DNA from: Neopusillimonas aromaticivorans
Lineage (GTDB): Bacteria; Pseudomonadota; Gammaproteobacteria; Burkholderiales; Burkholderiaceae_B
DNA: 64,000 nt
Direction: 5' to 3'
Assembly: GCF_030344915.1 (NCBI RefSeq)
Contig: NZ_CP128233.1
Location: 992,001-1,056,000 of the forward strand
A program made the translations under genes and the position numbers. Position 1 is the stretch's first letter; the number at the start of each line of letters is the position of its first letter. This document shows positions 33,600 through 43,341 of the stretch, in pieces. The notes beneath the pieces were generated by a model that searched no databases, was not told the origin of the DNA, and worked only from the letters and a program-made list of their open reading frames with translations.

Positions 33600-34051
33600 G
33601 TCCTTTGCGTACAGATACGCAAGACCATAAGCCATGGCCTCGACGTTCAAATCGAGACCAGACTGCAATGCCAGAAAACCAAGGTAAATCATTAACTTAT
33701 TACACCCTAATGTGAAAACGTTGGGACACTACTGTTTGGTTTTTGTATATTATTTTTGACAAAACGCCGATATTCGCTGCCTGCAATTTTTTCGAAAAAT
33801 GCTCAACTTCCAGTGCGATGTCCCATGCCAGTGCCCGAAGGCTTTGAGCATGCCAGCGGTAAGGCCTTGACCGTGGGGGCAAGGACGCGGCTGTTCGAGC
33901 GAGTCGTTGTCGACCAGCCGGGGGCTGGTCGATTTCGCGAGTTCCGCGTCCGCCACGGGCGAGGTCTGGACGGCGGGTAGCCCCGCAGGGGCCATGCGAT
34001 GCATGCGGGCTCTGGCATGGGGCATCGCACGGCTCAAGCACTCAGAAAAAA
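33600..34051. other. Gene-free stretch between IS debris and hutI
   Basis: No gene recognised on either strand. It contains TGGTCGACAAC and GGTCGACCAGCCCCCGGCTG-like complementary stretches (33905-33935) that could form a stem after the end of hutI. An operon-distal gene such as hutH would normally be possible here but is not present. Confidence 0.45.
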
Positions 34052-35281
34052 TTACCCCCGTACCTTCCCCTGAAACACCACCCCCGCGCACGGATTAAAA
34101 CCAATCGCATAAGCCAGATCACCCGGCCGATCAATGCGCCATAACGCAAAATCGGCCGATTTCCCCACCGATAGCGTGCCCGTTTCTTCTGCCAGCCCCA
34201 ATGCCTGAGCGGCATGACACGTCACGCCCGCCAACGCTTCTTGCGGCGTCAAACGAAACAACGTACAGGCCATATTCATCGTCAACAACAACGAGGTCAT
34301 CGGCGACGTACCTGGGTTGCAGTCGGTCGACACCGCGATGGGGACACCGGCCGCCCGCAACGCCTCAACCGGTGGAAGCCGCGTCTCGCGCAGCGTATAA
34401 AACGCGCCAGGCAACAGGACAGCGACCGTACCCGCTTGCGCCATTGCAGCAATACCCTTGGGCGACAACCATTCCAGATGATCTGCCGATAGCCCATGAA
34501 ACGCTGCAACCAGCGATGCACCATCTTGGTCCGAGAGTTGTTCGGCATGCAGCTTCACCGGCAAACCATGCCGTTGTGCAGCCAAAAAACTTGTTCGGTT
34601 TGTTCACGAGAAAACGCAATGTTCTCGCAGAATGCATCGACAGCATCTACCAGGTTGCCTTCCACCAGCGTATCGAGCATGTCGTTGCACACCAGTTGCA
34701 AGTAGTCGTCAGCCCGCGTTTTAAATTCTGGCGGTATGGCGTGAGCCCCAAAAATGTCGTGCGCACGCGCACATCAAGGTGTTCGCCCAACCGGCGGGCC
34801 ACACGTAACATTTTGGCTTCTGTGTCCGTATCCAGCCCATAGCCCGATTTGACCTCCAGCGTTGTGACTCCCTCGGCCAATAAAGCTTTCACACGCGGCA
34901 AACTTGCGCCAAACAATGCATCTTCGCTCGCGGCCCGCGTTGCCTTGACGGTGGACACAATACCGCCGCCCCGACGCGAAATTTCTTCGTACGGCACACC
35001 ATTCAGGCGCGCTTCGAACTCGTCGCTGCGGTTCCCCGCGTAGACAATGTGCGTATGACAGTCGATCAGGCCAGGGTGACCCAGCATCCGTTGCCATCGT
35101 GCTGCCTGGCCGCAGCATGCCCGGCCGGCAAATCAGAACGCTTGCCTAACCAGGCTATCCGCCCGTGCTTGACGGCGATGGCTGCATCAAGAACTTCGCC
35201 GTACCCGGCGCCGGGTTGCATCGTTGCCAAGTGGACGTTCAGCCATAGATCGTCCCATTTATCGTCAGCAGAAGGTGTCAT
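34052..35281 (-). CDS. hutI: Imidazolonepropionase HutI (three one-base frameshifts)
   Basis: About 410 residues when repaired. Amidohydrolase fold that opens 4-imidazolone-5-propionate to N-formimino-L-glutamate. The metal motif is LIDCHTHIVYAGNR. Further conserved parts are RGGGIVSTVKATR, TTLEVKSGYGLD, VKLHAEQL, ADHLEWLS and VAVSTDCNPGTSP. Missing bases are a C at about 35085 (GTCACCCTGG), a G at about 34752 (TTTTTGGGGCTC) and a T at about 34588 (GTTTTTTGG). Each single-base restoration rejoins conserved sequence, so the gene is probably intact in the organism. Last gene of the operon. Confidence 0.92.
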
Positions 35282-35372
35282 CGTGGCCTCATTTGGGGCT
35301 TGAGCGTATGCAAGGTATTAAATATACATGCCTCGCCCGAAGAGGGCGATAGCAAAGATAGCTGTGCAGAAA

Positions 35373-36178
35373 CTAGCCCTGTTGCTTTGCCCACGCCAGC
35401 ATCTGCGCCAAAAAGGCGTGCAGTGTGGGCCTGACCTGGTTGGCTAACGGCTCATCGAACGCATAAGGGTAGGTTTCTTGCATATAGGTGGCTTCCGAAA
35501 GCTCAAGCTGTATGGCGTGGATGTTTTCTTTAGGCCTGCCGTAGTTTCGGGTAATGTGGCCACCCTTGAAACGGCCGTTGACGGCCACCGTGTAGCCCGA
35601 ATTGTCGGCGATGGCCTTAACCTGCGCCAAAAGCCCGGCGTCGCAAGAAGCGCCATTTGCCGTACCAATATTAAGGTCGGGTAATTTGCCCTCAAAGAAT
35701 CGGGGCACAACCGAACAGATCGAGTGCGCATCCCAAAGCAAGGCAACACCGTAAGCTGCTTTGAGTTGGTCGAGTGTTTGTGCCAGCTGTGTGTGATAGG
35801 GTGTCCAGTAGGCGGCGACCCGTCGCTGGATTTCGGCGGCATCTGGCACTGCGTTGTTCTTATAGATGGGGTCGCGATGGAAAGTGTCGACCGGGCACAA
35901 GCCCGTCGTGTCTTGACCGGGGTACAGGTTTTCGTTGTCTTTGGGGCGGTTCAGGTCGACCACATAACGCGAATGTGTCGCCACCAGCACCGAGGCGCCT
36001 AGCGAGACCAAAAATCGTAAAGCCGTTCAAGGTGCCAATCGGTGTCTGGCAGGCGTAGTGCCTCGGGCGTCATGCCGGCCTTGATGTCATCGGGGATATG
36101 CACGCCAACGTGTGGCATGGACACCAGCAAGGGTGTGGTGCCCTGATGAAATTTGAAGGCGGGGACAGTGTTGCTCAT
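35373..36178 (-). CDS. hutG: N-formylglutamate deformylase HutG (one-base frameshift)
   Basis: About 268 residues. It hydrolyses N-formyl-L-glutamate to glutamate and formate, the last step of the pathway. Zinc-amidohydrolase features include LLVSMPHVGVHIP, THSRYVVDLNRP, LLWDAHSICS and FKGGHITRNYG. A T run near 36006 is one short (GATTTTTGG where GATTTTTTGG would give YDFLVSLG). The start at 36178 (MSNTVPAFKF) lies shortly after the hutF stop. Confidence 0.92.
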
Positions 36179-36201
36179 GATGAATTCCAGATAAAAAGAC
36201 G

Positions 36202-37583
36202 TTAAACGGCCAGTAAAACCGACAGTGCCTTGCGATAGCCATCGGCGACGAGGGCCTGTTGCACGTGTGTGCCCCGGCGGACACGCCATTGGCCCGCCGT
36301 CATGACATCGGTAACCAGACCGTTGCCATGTCGCGCAAACACAAAGCTGTCTAGTAAAGCATTACCCTGTTTGCCGGCCAGGTCGGGGTGGCTGGCGTCG
36401 AGCACAATGGCGTCGGCACGCTGGCCAGCGGCAAGGCCGGCCACCGGCCTTGCCGCTGCGCGGGTGCCGCCTTTCAGGGCCTCGGTAAATAAATGGTGCC
36501 CCACCGAACCATCGGCCCCGGCGGCCAGCACATTGCGTTGCCGGTGCAGTAGCCGCTGCGAATATTCGTAAGATCGCAGCTCTTCGGCGACATCAACCAT
36601 GATGTTGCTGTCAGAGCCGATGCCCCAGACACCATTTTCGTTTTTGTAGGTAATGCCATTAAAGATGCCATCGCCCAGGTTGGCTTCGGTGGAGGGGCAA
36701 AGGCCAACTACGGCGCCACTGCGCGCTACCGCCGTTGTTTCGGCATCTGTCATGTGGGTAGCGTGTACCAGGCACCAGCGCGCGTCAACGTTGAAGTGGT
36801 TAAGCAGCCATTGCACTGGGCGCTGGCCATAGTGCGCCATACAGTCATCGACCTCTTTGGTTTGTTCGGCAATGTGGATGTGGATGGGCGCATCGGGGTT
36901 GAAGGCGGCCAGGCCCTCGAGGAGTTCTTGTAACGATGACTGAGACACGGCGCGCAACGAATGCGGCGCTACGCCGTACCGCAGCCCTGCATGTTGCGGG
37001 TACAGTCGTTGCAGCGTGTCCAACGTATTCAGCATCCAGTCGGGCGAATTCAAAAGCGGGCTTGGCCGCTTGAGGGCGGCGCATTGCCAAACCCTCCGTA
37101 CTGATACATGACCGGCAGTAGCGTTAATCCCATGCCGGTTGCTTCGGCGGCCTCTACCAGACATTGGGCCAGCAGCGTTTGGTTGCTGTAGGGCAGACCA
37201 CCGATATCGTGATGAATGTAATGGAACTCGCAGACTGACGTGTAGCCAGCCTGCAGCATTTCGATATACAGCTGACTGGCCACGGCCTTGAGCAGGTCGG
37301 GGTCGAGCTTTTGTGCAAAGGCGTACATCAGGGTGCGCCAGCTCCAGAAGCTGTCTTGTGAGGCCGAGCGGTACTCGGTCAGCCCGGCCATGGCGCGCTG
37401 AAAGGCGTGAGAATGAAGGTTGGGCATGCCGGGCAGCAGCACGTCGACCACAGGCCAGGCGGCCTGGGGTTGGGTGCTGTCGGGTGACACGGCCGTCAAC
37501 AGACCCTCGGCATTCCATTGAAGGGTGACGTTGTGGGCCCAACCTTGGGGTAACAAAGCAGTTTTGGCGAACAGACCGTTCAT
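36202..37583 (-). CDS. hutF: Formimidoylglutamate deiminase HutF (one-base frameshift)
   Basis: About 460 residues. It deiminates N-formimino-L-glutamate to N-formylglutamate, which commits this operon to the HutF-HutG branch. Amidohydrolase motifs are LPGMPNLHSHAFQRAMAG, VAPHSLRAV, IHIHIAEQTKEVDDC, LVHATHMT and GIGSDSNIMVD. One C is missing in GCGCCGCCCTCAAG near 37078, which splits the frame at GNAPPLKRPSP. Intact otherwise. Confidence 0.93.
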
Positions 37584-37630
37584 AGGGTCAAGTCTCGTAT
37601 GCGGTTAGCGTTGATGGGCGCGGGCGTGAT

Positions 37631-38237
37631 TCAAGGGGTGCAGGACGGCGGGCCTGCCTGTATGCTGGCCACCAGTATCAGGCTGTCAGGTGTTTTGGGG
37701 GTTGCATGCATATGCGTTGCTTGGTCGGGCACAGCGACATAATCGAATGCGCCCAGCGTTGCGGTTTCGGGGCTGCGCCGGCGCGTTCGGCGTGCAGCTG
37801 CCATGCACCTTGAAGGCACAGTACCCGATACGTTGTACCGGGGGGCAAGGCCAGGCCAATGTGGTCGACCAGGCCTGAACATGCCCCTCGGCCAGCCCAC
37901 GGCGCAGCATCAGGTTCAGGTCTTGCACCGGGCCGTTTCGCAGCGTGGCATGCAGCGGCCGTTCTCCTGCAAATGGATAAGGCACGCCGTATTCAAGGGC
38001 ATGCCGTTCGCCATCGTTAAAGTTCAGGTTAACGCCCGTGCCTTTGACCAAAGTAATGATGCGATCGACGCCGTCAAACGCCGAAAAATCACCGGCCTGT
38101 GCGATGTCGGCCAGGCTGATGCGCCAGATGAAATCATCGAAATCCGCCCCAGGCGGGAAGGTTTCGATTTCGCGCGTTTGGCCCTGGCCGTTACGCCAGG
38201 GCACTGGGGCCAATTGAAGTACGTTAAGAACGTTCAT
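37631..38237 (-). CDS. hutD: HutD-family protein (at least two frameshifts)
   Basis: Cupin-type protein of about 200 residues that accompanies hut operons. It is thought to limit pathway activity and possibly binds N-formylglutamate. The N-terminal half is clear: LAPVPWRNGQGQTREIETFP, DDFIWRISLADIAQAGDFSAF and GVDRIITLVKG. After GHVQAWSTTLAW the frame shifts twice, via TTYRVLCLQGAWQLHAERAGA and then TLGAFDYVAVPDQATHMHA, to a stop at 37631. The final residues are less certain. Confidence 0.82.
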
Positions 38238-38279
38238 TGTTAGCCTCCGGGCGTCGTCTGTAGGCTCGAGCGGCCGTCA

Positions 38280-39995
38280 TTACTTGATCATGGGCAGCTT
38301 AAGGCCGTGCTTTTTGGCGCAAGCAATAGCTGCCTCGTAGCCCGCGTCGGCATGGCGCATCACACCCGAACCGCAGTCGTTGATGAGTACGCGGGCCAGG
38401 CGTTTCTCGGCCGCGTCTGAGCCATCGGCCACGATGACCATGCCGGCGTGCTGCGAATACCCCATGCCCACGCCACCGCCGTGGTGCAACGATACCCAAC
38501 TGGCGCCGCCTGCAGTGTTCAGCAGGGCATTGAGCAGGGGCCAGTCAGAAACGGCGTCGGTACCGTCGCGCATGCTTTCGGTCTCGCGGTTGGGGCTGGC
38601 TACCGAACCGGTGTCCAGGTGGTCGCGGCCAATAACAATCGGGGCTTTCAGTTCGCCCTTGCGTACCATCTCGTTAAAAGCCAGACCCGCCAGGTTGCGT
38701 TCGCCCAAGCCCAACCAGCAGATGCGTGAGGGCAGGCCCTGGAAGGCAATGCGCTCTTTGGCCATGTCGAGCCAACGACCAACCGCTTTGTTTTCCGGGA
38801 ATAGTTCTTTAATTTTGGCGTCGGTCTTGTAGATGTCTTCGGGGTCGCCAGACAGGGCGACCCAGCGGAAGGGACCTTTGCCATCGCAGAACAGGGGGCG
38901 GATATAGGCCGGAACGAAGCCGGGGAAGTCGAACGCATTTTTTACTCCAGCGTCGAACGCGACTTGGCGGATGTTGTTGCCGTAGTCGACCGTAGGGATG
39001 CCCATGGCGTGGAAGTCGAGCATCGCCTGGACATGGTCGGCGCACGACAACGTGGCCTGCTTGATCAGTTCGGGGTGCTGCGCCGCATCTTTTTGGGCGG
39101 CTTTCCATTGCTCGACTGTCCAGCCTTTGGGCAAGTAGCCATTGATAAGGTCGTGGGCCGACGTCTGGTCGGTCACCAGATCGGGGTGGATACCCCCGGC
39201 TTTGGCCCGGCGGACCAGTTCGGGCAAAATCTCGGCGGCGTTGCCCAGCAGCGCGATAGAAATGGCTTCTTTGCGTTCGGTATGGTGTTTGATCAAGGCC
39301 AGCGCATCGTCGAGGTCTTTAGCTTGTTTGTCGACATAGCGCGTGCGCAAACGAAAGTCGATGCTGCTTTGCTGGCATTCAATGTTTAGCGACACCGCGC
39401 CGGCTAGTGTTGCGGCCAGCGGTTGTGCGCCGCCCATGCCGCCCAGGCCCGCCGTCAAAATCCAGCGTCCGGCCCAGTCGCCGTTGAAGTGCTGACGCCC
39501 GGCCTCGACAAAGGTTTCGTAGGTGCCCTGAACAATGCCTTGGCTGCCAATGTAAATCCAGCTGCCGGCGGTCATTTGACCGTACATGAACAGGCCTTTT
39601 CGGTCCAGCTCGTTGAAGTGTTCCCAGGTGGCCCACTTGGGTACCAGGTTTGAGTTGGCGATCAGCACGCGTGGTGCGTCCGGGTGTGTTTTGAATACGC
39701 CGACCGGTTTTCCTGATTGCACCAGCAGCGACTCATCGTCTTCAAGGTCGCGCAACGAAGCCAGAATCTGGTCGTAGCACTCCCAGTTGCGGGCTGCGCG
39801 GCCGATGCCGCCGTACACGACCAGGTGCGTCGGGTTCTCTGCCACCTCGGCGTCCAGGTTGTTCTGGATCATGCGATAGGCTGCTTCGGTGACCCAGCTT
39901 TTGCAGGTTCTTTCGCTGCCGCGCGGGGCGCGGATGACGCGGCTGGGGTCAATGCGAGGGTCGGCGAGTGTGGCGTTGTCTTTTGGGTTGTTCAT
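38280..39995 (-). CDS. hutU: Urocanate hydratase HutU
   Basis: 571 residues, full length and in frame. NAD-dependent urocanase converting urocanate to imidazolonepropionate. Recognised features are HLVVYGGIGRAARNWECYD, MYGQMTAGSWIYIGSQGIVQ, the Rossmann-like GGMGGAQPLAATLAG, DQTSAHDLINGYLP and the signature WLGLGERNLAGLAFNEMV. It is the first hut enzyme after the transporter genes. The usual partner hutH is not beside it. Confidence 0.97.
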   Translation of the reverse strand: MNNPKDNATLADPRIDPSRVIRAPRGSERTCKSWVTEAAYRMIQNNLDAEVAENPTHLVVYGGIGRAARNWECYDQILASLRDLEDDESLLVQSGKPVGVFKTHPDAPRVLIANSNLVPKWATWEHFNELDRKGLFMYGQMTAGSWIYIGSQGIVQGTYETFVEAGRQHFNGDWAGRWILTAGLGGMGGAQPLAATLAGAVSLNIECQQSSIDFRLRTRYVDKQAKDLDDALALIKHHTERKEAISIALLGNAAEILPELVRRAKAGGIHPDLVTDQTSAHDLINGYLPKGWTVEQWKAAQKDAAQHPELIKQATLSCADHVQAMLDFHAMGIPTVDYGNNIRQVAFDAGVKNAFDFPGFVPAYIRPLFCDGKGPFRWVALSGDPEDIYKTDAKIKELFPENKAVGRWLDMAKERIAFQGLPSRICWLGLGERNLAGLAFNEMVRKGELKAPIVIGRDHLDTGSVASPNRETESMRDGTDAVSDWPLLNALLNTAGGASWVSLHHGGGVGMGYSQHAGMVIVADGSDAAEKRLARVLINDCGSGVMRHADAGYEAAIACAKKHGLKLPMIK

Positions 39996-40052
39996 GATGG
40001 CATTCCTTCAGAAACAGGCATAACAGCAGTTGTTGTGGTGTTGGGCTTAGTG

Positions 40053-40756
40053 TTAGTGCAAGCCCAGATAAGCAGCGACCAGGTCGGGGTCTTGGGCAGC
40101 GACTTGGGCGCTGCCTTGCCAGACCGTACGTCCAGACTCGAGTACGCAGATGTCGTCTGCAATTTTCAGAACACGGTCAGTGTTTTGTTCGACCAGCAAA
40201 ATCGCCATGCCTTTGCGCTTCAGGGCGTCAAGTGCTTGGTAGCAAAGGTCAATGACTTTGGGCATCAGACCCAGCGAAAGCTCGTCGATGAGAATGACTT
40301 TCGGTCGGGTCATCAGCGCGCGCCCGATGGCGAGCATTTGTTGCTCGCCGCCTGACAGATTGCCCGCCAACGACGTTAGCCGTTCGCCCAATCGGGGAAG
40401 AGAGACAGCACAAAGTCGCGGTCTTCAGCAAAATCGCTTTTGGGGCGGATCAGCCCGCCAACCCGCAGGTTGTCTTCAACGCTCAGGTCTTTGAACAAGC
40501 GTCGTCCTTCAGGCGAAATAGCCAACCCGCGCCGGACGCGTTCGTAGGCCGACAGTTGGCTGATGTCTTCGTCGTTGAAAACAATACGACCACTGTTAAG
40601 TTGGACGTGGCCGGCCAGGCACATGAGCGTGGATGACTTGCCGGCGCCGTTGGCACCCAGCAAGCCGGTGATGGTGCCGGGGCGTAGCGACAACGATATG
40701 CCGTGTACGGCTTCGAAGGCGCCGTAGCCACAAGAGAGATCTTTGATATCAAGCAT
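40053..40756 (-). CDS. livF: Branched-chain-type ABC transporter ATPase LivF-like (one-base frameshift)
   Basis: About 235 residues. Walker A GANGAGKSS, signature NLSGGEQQMLAIGRAL, Walker B VILIDELSLGL, and a switch region in LLVEQN. The frame breaks at LFP/RLGERLTSLAGN because a C run near 40392 is one short. It overlaps livG by 8 bases (ATGCTTGA). With LivG it powers the importer for a hut-related substrate, inferred from the operon context. Confidence 0.92.
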
Positions 40757-41546
40757 GGGCGTCTCCGGTTTCGGTATCGCTGGCTTCGGTACTTTCGGCC
40801 CCAAGGTAGGCCGCTCGTACGTTGGGCTGCGCCATGACTTCGCGCGGTGCACCGCTGGCAATTTTGCGGCCATTGTCAAGGACGACCAAACGCTGGCAAA
40901 TACGCATGACCTCGCTGAGGTTGTGTTCGATAAGAATGATGGTGACGCCTTGCTGATTGACCTCGGCTATGGTGTCGGCCAGGGTACGCGCCTCTTTTGA
41001 ATTCAGCCCGGCCAGCGGTTCGTCGAGCAGTAAAAGTTCGGGGTCGAGCGCCAGCGCACGCGCCATTTCCATGCGCTTGAGCACGCCTAAGGGCTGGATG
41101 CCCGGCATTTGGTCGGCCAGGTGCGCGATGCCCACGCGTTCGAGCATGGTTAGGGCGCGAGTGCGTTCGGCCTGGGCCGACACATGCAGCAGGGCTTTAA
41201 GCGGTGATTGCGTGTAACCGCTACCGGCGGCCAGTGCCACGTTGTCGAGAATGGAGATTTCTCGAAACGGCTTGACTAACTGTTGTGACAGCGACAAGCC
41301 TTTGCGGATACGCTGGTGAACCGGCAGGTTGCTGATGTCTTGGCCATTGAGTACAACCCGGCCGGCAACGGGCTTGACCACACCCGTAATACTACGCATG
41401 GCGGTGGTTTTGCCGGCGCCGTTGGGCCCGATCAGGCCAAGCAGCTCGCCGCGTTGTACATTGAACGATACGTTGTCGACGGCGACCAGACCGCCAAACT
41501 GGACGGTGACCCCGGACACTTCAAGCAAATGCGAGTTTTGTGTCAT
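40749..41546 (-). CDS. livG: Branched-chain-type ABC transporter ATPase LivG-like
   Basis: 265 residues from the ATG at 41546 (MTQNSHLLEVSG). Walker A GPNGAGKTT and Walker B LLLLDEPLAGL are present, and the family's BCA_ABC_TP_C C-terminal tail follows. The family signature position reads GIQPLGVLKRMEMARAL, where LSxGxxKRLEIARAL is usual, so the serine of the C-loop is replaced. The start overlaps the livM stop by 4 bases (ATGA), indicating translational coupling. Intact. Confidence 0.93.
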   Translation of the reverse strand: MTQNSHLLEVSGVTVQFGGLVAVDNVSFNVQRGELLGLIGPNGAGKTTAMRSITGVVKPVAGRVVLNGQDISNLPVHQRIRKGLSLSQQLVKPFREISILDNVALAAGSGYTQSPLKALLHVSAQAERTRALTMLERVGIAHLADQMPGIQPLGVLKRMEMARALALDPELLLLDEPLAGLNSKEARTLADTIAEVNQQGVTIILIEHNLSEVMRICQRLVVLDNGRKIASGAPREVMAQPNVRAAYLGAESTEASDTETGDAHA

Positions 41547-42406
41547 GTGGCACCCCCTGCCACAGGCTTGTTGAACCGACGCCAAACTGCGCGGACGATA
41601 CCTGCCACGCCGTTGGGTGAAAAGCGCATCATCAGGAACAACAGCCCGCCATAGACCAGCAATTTGTAGTCGCCAATGACCTGGAACCAGGCAGGTAGCG
41701 CAGATAACACCGCAGCACCGAAAATGACGCCGGGTACCGAGCCGATGCCCCCGAATACGACCATGGACAGCACGGTGACTGATTCGATAAAGCCGAAGCT
41801 ATCGGGGCCAATGTAATTGAAGTGCTGCGCATACAAACCGCCCGACAACCCGGCCAGCGCGGTGCCCATGGCAAAGGCGGCTAGCTTGTAGCGAGGCACG
41901 TCGATGCTGAGTACGCGCATGGTGTCTTCGTCTTCGGCAATGCCGTTGAACACCCGGCCCATCCAAGATTTTTTAATGTACAGGCAAAAGGCGGCAACGA
42001 GCGCGGCCAGGACGACGGCAAAAACCATGAATTCGGGCTTGCTGAAGCCCGACGACGGGAAGCCCGACAGGCCCATTTCGCCACCCAGCCAGTCTTGCTG
42101 ACGCACAATGCCCACAAACAGAAAGACGACGCCCATGGTGGTAATGGCCAGGAAGTCGTGCCTTACACGCAGGCTGGCCAGTCCGACAATGGCGCCAACC
42201 ACACCTGCCAGCAGCATAGCGACAGGCAGCGTCAGCAAGAAAGGCACGCCGGCATTACACAGCATGACCGAGGTGTAGGCCCCGATGCCCAGAAAGGCCG
42301 AGTGTCCCAGGCTGATTTGCCCGCAAAAGCCGGTAATCAGGTTAAGCGACAGCGCAAACAAGACGCTGATGGCCATGGAGGTAATAAGCGATATTTCGTA
42401 AGCCAT
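41543..42406 (-). CDS. livM: Branched-chain-type ABC permease LivM-like
   Basis: 287 residues, about eight to nine hydrophobic segments. The LivM/LivH domain motifs are NLITGFCGQISLGHSAFLGIGAY and the ATPase-contact segment GRVFNGIAEDEDTMRVLSIDV. Inner-membrane half of the translocation channel, pairing with LivH. Follows livH by 11 bases. Confidence 0.94.
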   Translation of the reverse strand: MAYEISLITSMAISVLFALSLNLITGFCGQISLGHSAFLGIGAYTSVMLCNAGVPFLLTLPVAMLLAGVVGAIVGLASLRVRHDFLAITTMGVVFLFVGIVRQQDWLGGEMGLSGFPSSGFSKPEFMVFAVVLAALVAAFCLYIKKSWMGRVFNGIAEDEDTMRVLSIDVPRYKLAAFAMGTALAGLSGGLYAQHFNYIGPDSFGFIESVTVLSMVVFGGIGSVPGVIFGAAVLSALPAWFQVIGDYKLLVYGGLLFLMMRFSPNGVAGIVRAVWRRFNKPVAGGAT

Positions 42407-42417
42407 GGTCTGTCTCC

Positions 42418-43281
42418 TTAGCGCTTGGCAAACAGCCCCTGGGGCCGGATCATGAGAACCAGAATCAGGAAGGCGAACGCAATGGCGTCACGGTCGACGA
42501 ACTGGCTGAGGTAGATGGCGCCGAAGGCTTCGGTAACGCCCAATACCAGCGCAGCCAGCAGGGTGCCGCGCACCGACCCCATGCCGCCCAGCACAATAAT
42601 GGCCAGGCCTTTGTACGACGGGACGCTGCCCATGGTGGGTTCGACCAAGTTATTGAGCATGCCCATCCAGACGCCCGCGAAGCCGGCCAACGCCGAACCG
42701 ACGAAGAAGTTCAGGTCGCGTACGGTGCGTAGACGGATGCCGAACGATTCGGCCATTTGCGGATCGGTAACGGTGGCCTGGCAGGCAATGCCGATGCGGG
42801 TTTTAACCTGTAAGTAGCCCAGTACGGCAATAATGGCAACGGTACTGAGTGTGGCCAGGATTTCGGCCTGAGAGAACTGCAAGCCGCCAAACAGGGGGAT
42901 ATGTTCTTGCAAGGGTTGAACTGCATACGACAACCCCATAGCGCCGAACAAAATGCGAAACCCTTCTTCGAAGGCGATGTACAAGCCAATCGAGGCGATG
43001 AGCGCCACGTAGGGCGGCTGTTTAAGAATAGGTTCGTAACACAGGCGGTACATGGCGACACCAACCAGGCCAGCCAGCAACATGGCGGCCACAAAAGCCA
43101 GTGGCAAACTGCCAGTACTGTTATAGACAAGCACACTGACATATCCGCCCAAGGTAAACAGGGCGGCATGGGCAACGTGCAGGATGCGCAGCAGTCCGTA
43201 GACCAGCGTCAGCCCCAAGGCGATGAGTGCATACAGACTGCCTTGCACCAGGCCTTGGGCAACGAGCTCGACAAAGAGCAT
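42418..43281 (-). CDS. livH: Branched-chain-type ABC permease LivH-like
   Basis: 287 residues, multi-spanning. Family motifs are LGLTLVYGLLRILHVAHAALFTLGGY and the cytoplasmic loop GIACQATVTDPQMAESFGIRL that contacts the ATPases. The C-terminal MIRPQGLFAKR is typical. Downstream of the intercistronic hairpin that follows the binding-protein gene, so it is probably made at a lower level. Confidence 0.94.
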   Translation of the reverse strand: MLFVELVAQGLVQGSLYALIALGLTLVYGLLRILHVAHAALFTLGGYVSVLVYNSTGSLPLAFVAAMLLAGLVGVAMYRLCYEPILKQPPYVALIASIGLYIAFEEGFRILFGAMGLSYAVQPLQEHIPLFGGLQFSQAEILATLSTVAIIAVLGYLQVKTRIGIACQATVTDPQMAESFGIRLRTVRDLNFFVGSALAGFAGVWMGMLNNLVEPTMGSVPSYKGLAIIVLGGMGSVRGTLLAALVLGVTEAFGAIYLSQFVDRDAIAFAFLILVLMIRPQGLFAKR

Positions 43282-43303
43282 GTTGACTCCAGATTCAGGA
43301 AAT

Positions 43304-43334
43304 GAAAAGGGGCCCCGCCAACGCCGGCGGGGCC
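43304..43334 (-). terminator. Intercistronic hairpin between the binding-protein gene and livH
   Basis: GGCCCCGCC and GGCGGGGCC form a strong stem followed on the minus strand by CCTTTTC. Partial terminators at this position are common in ABC operons and keep the binding protein more abundant than the permease. Confidence 0.7.
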
Positions 43335-43341
43335 AATGGAC

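Noticed and set aside
33700..34041. Frames of 113 codons on the minus strand beyond hutI
   Set aside because: Two overlapping frames in different phases, rich in proline and arginine, without motifs; no hutH similarity.
37804..38243. A 146-codon plus-strand frame opposite hutD
   Set aside because: hutD is conserved in this operon position; the plus frame is its complement and has no motif.
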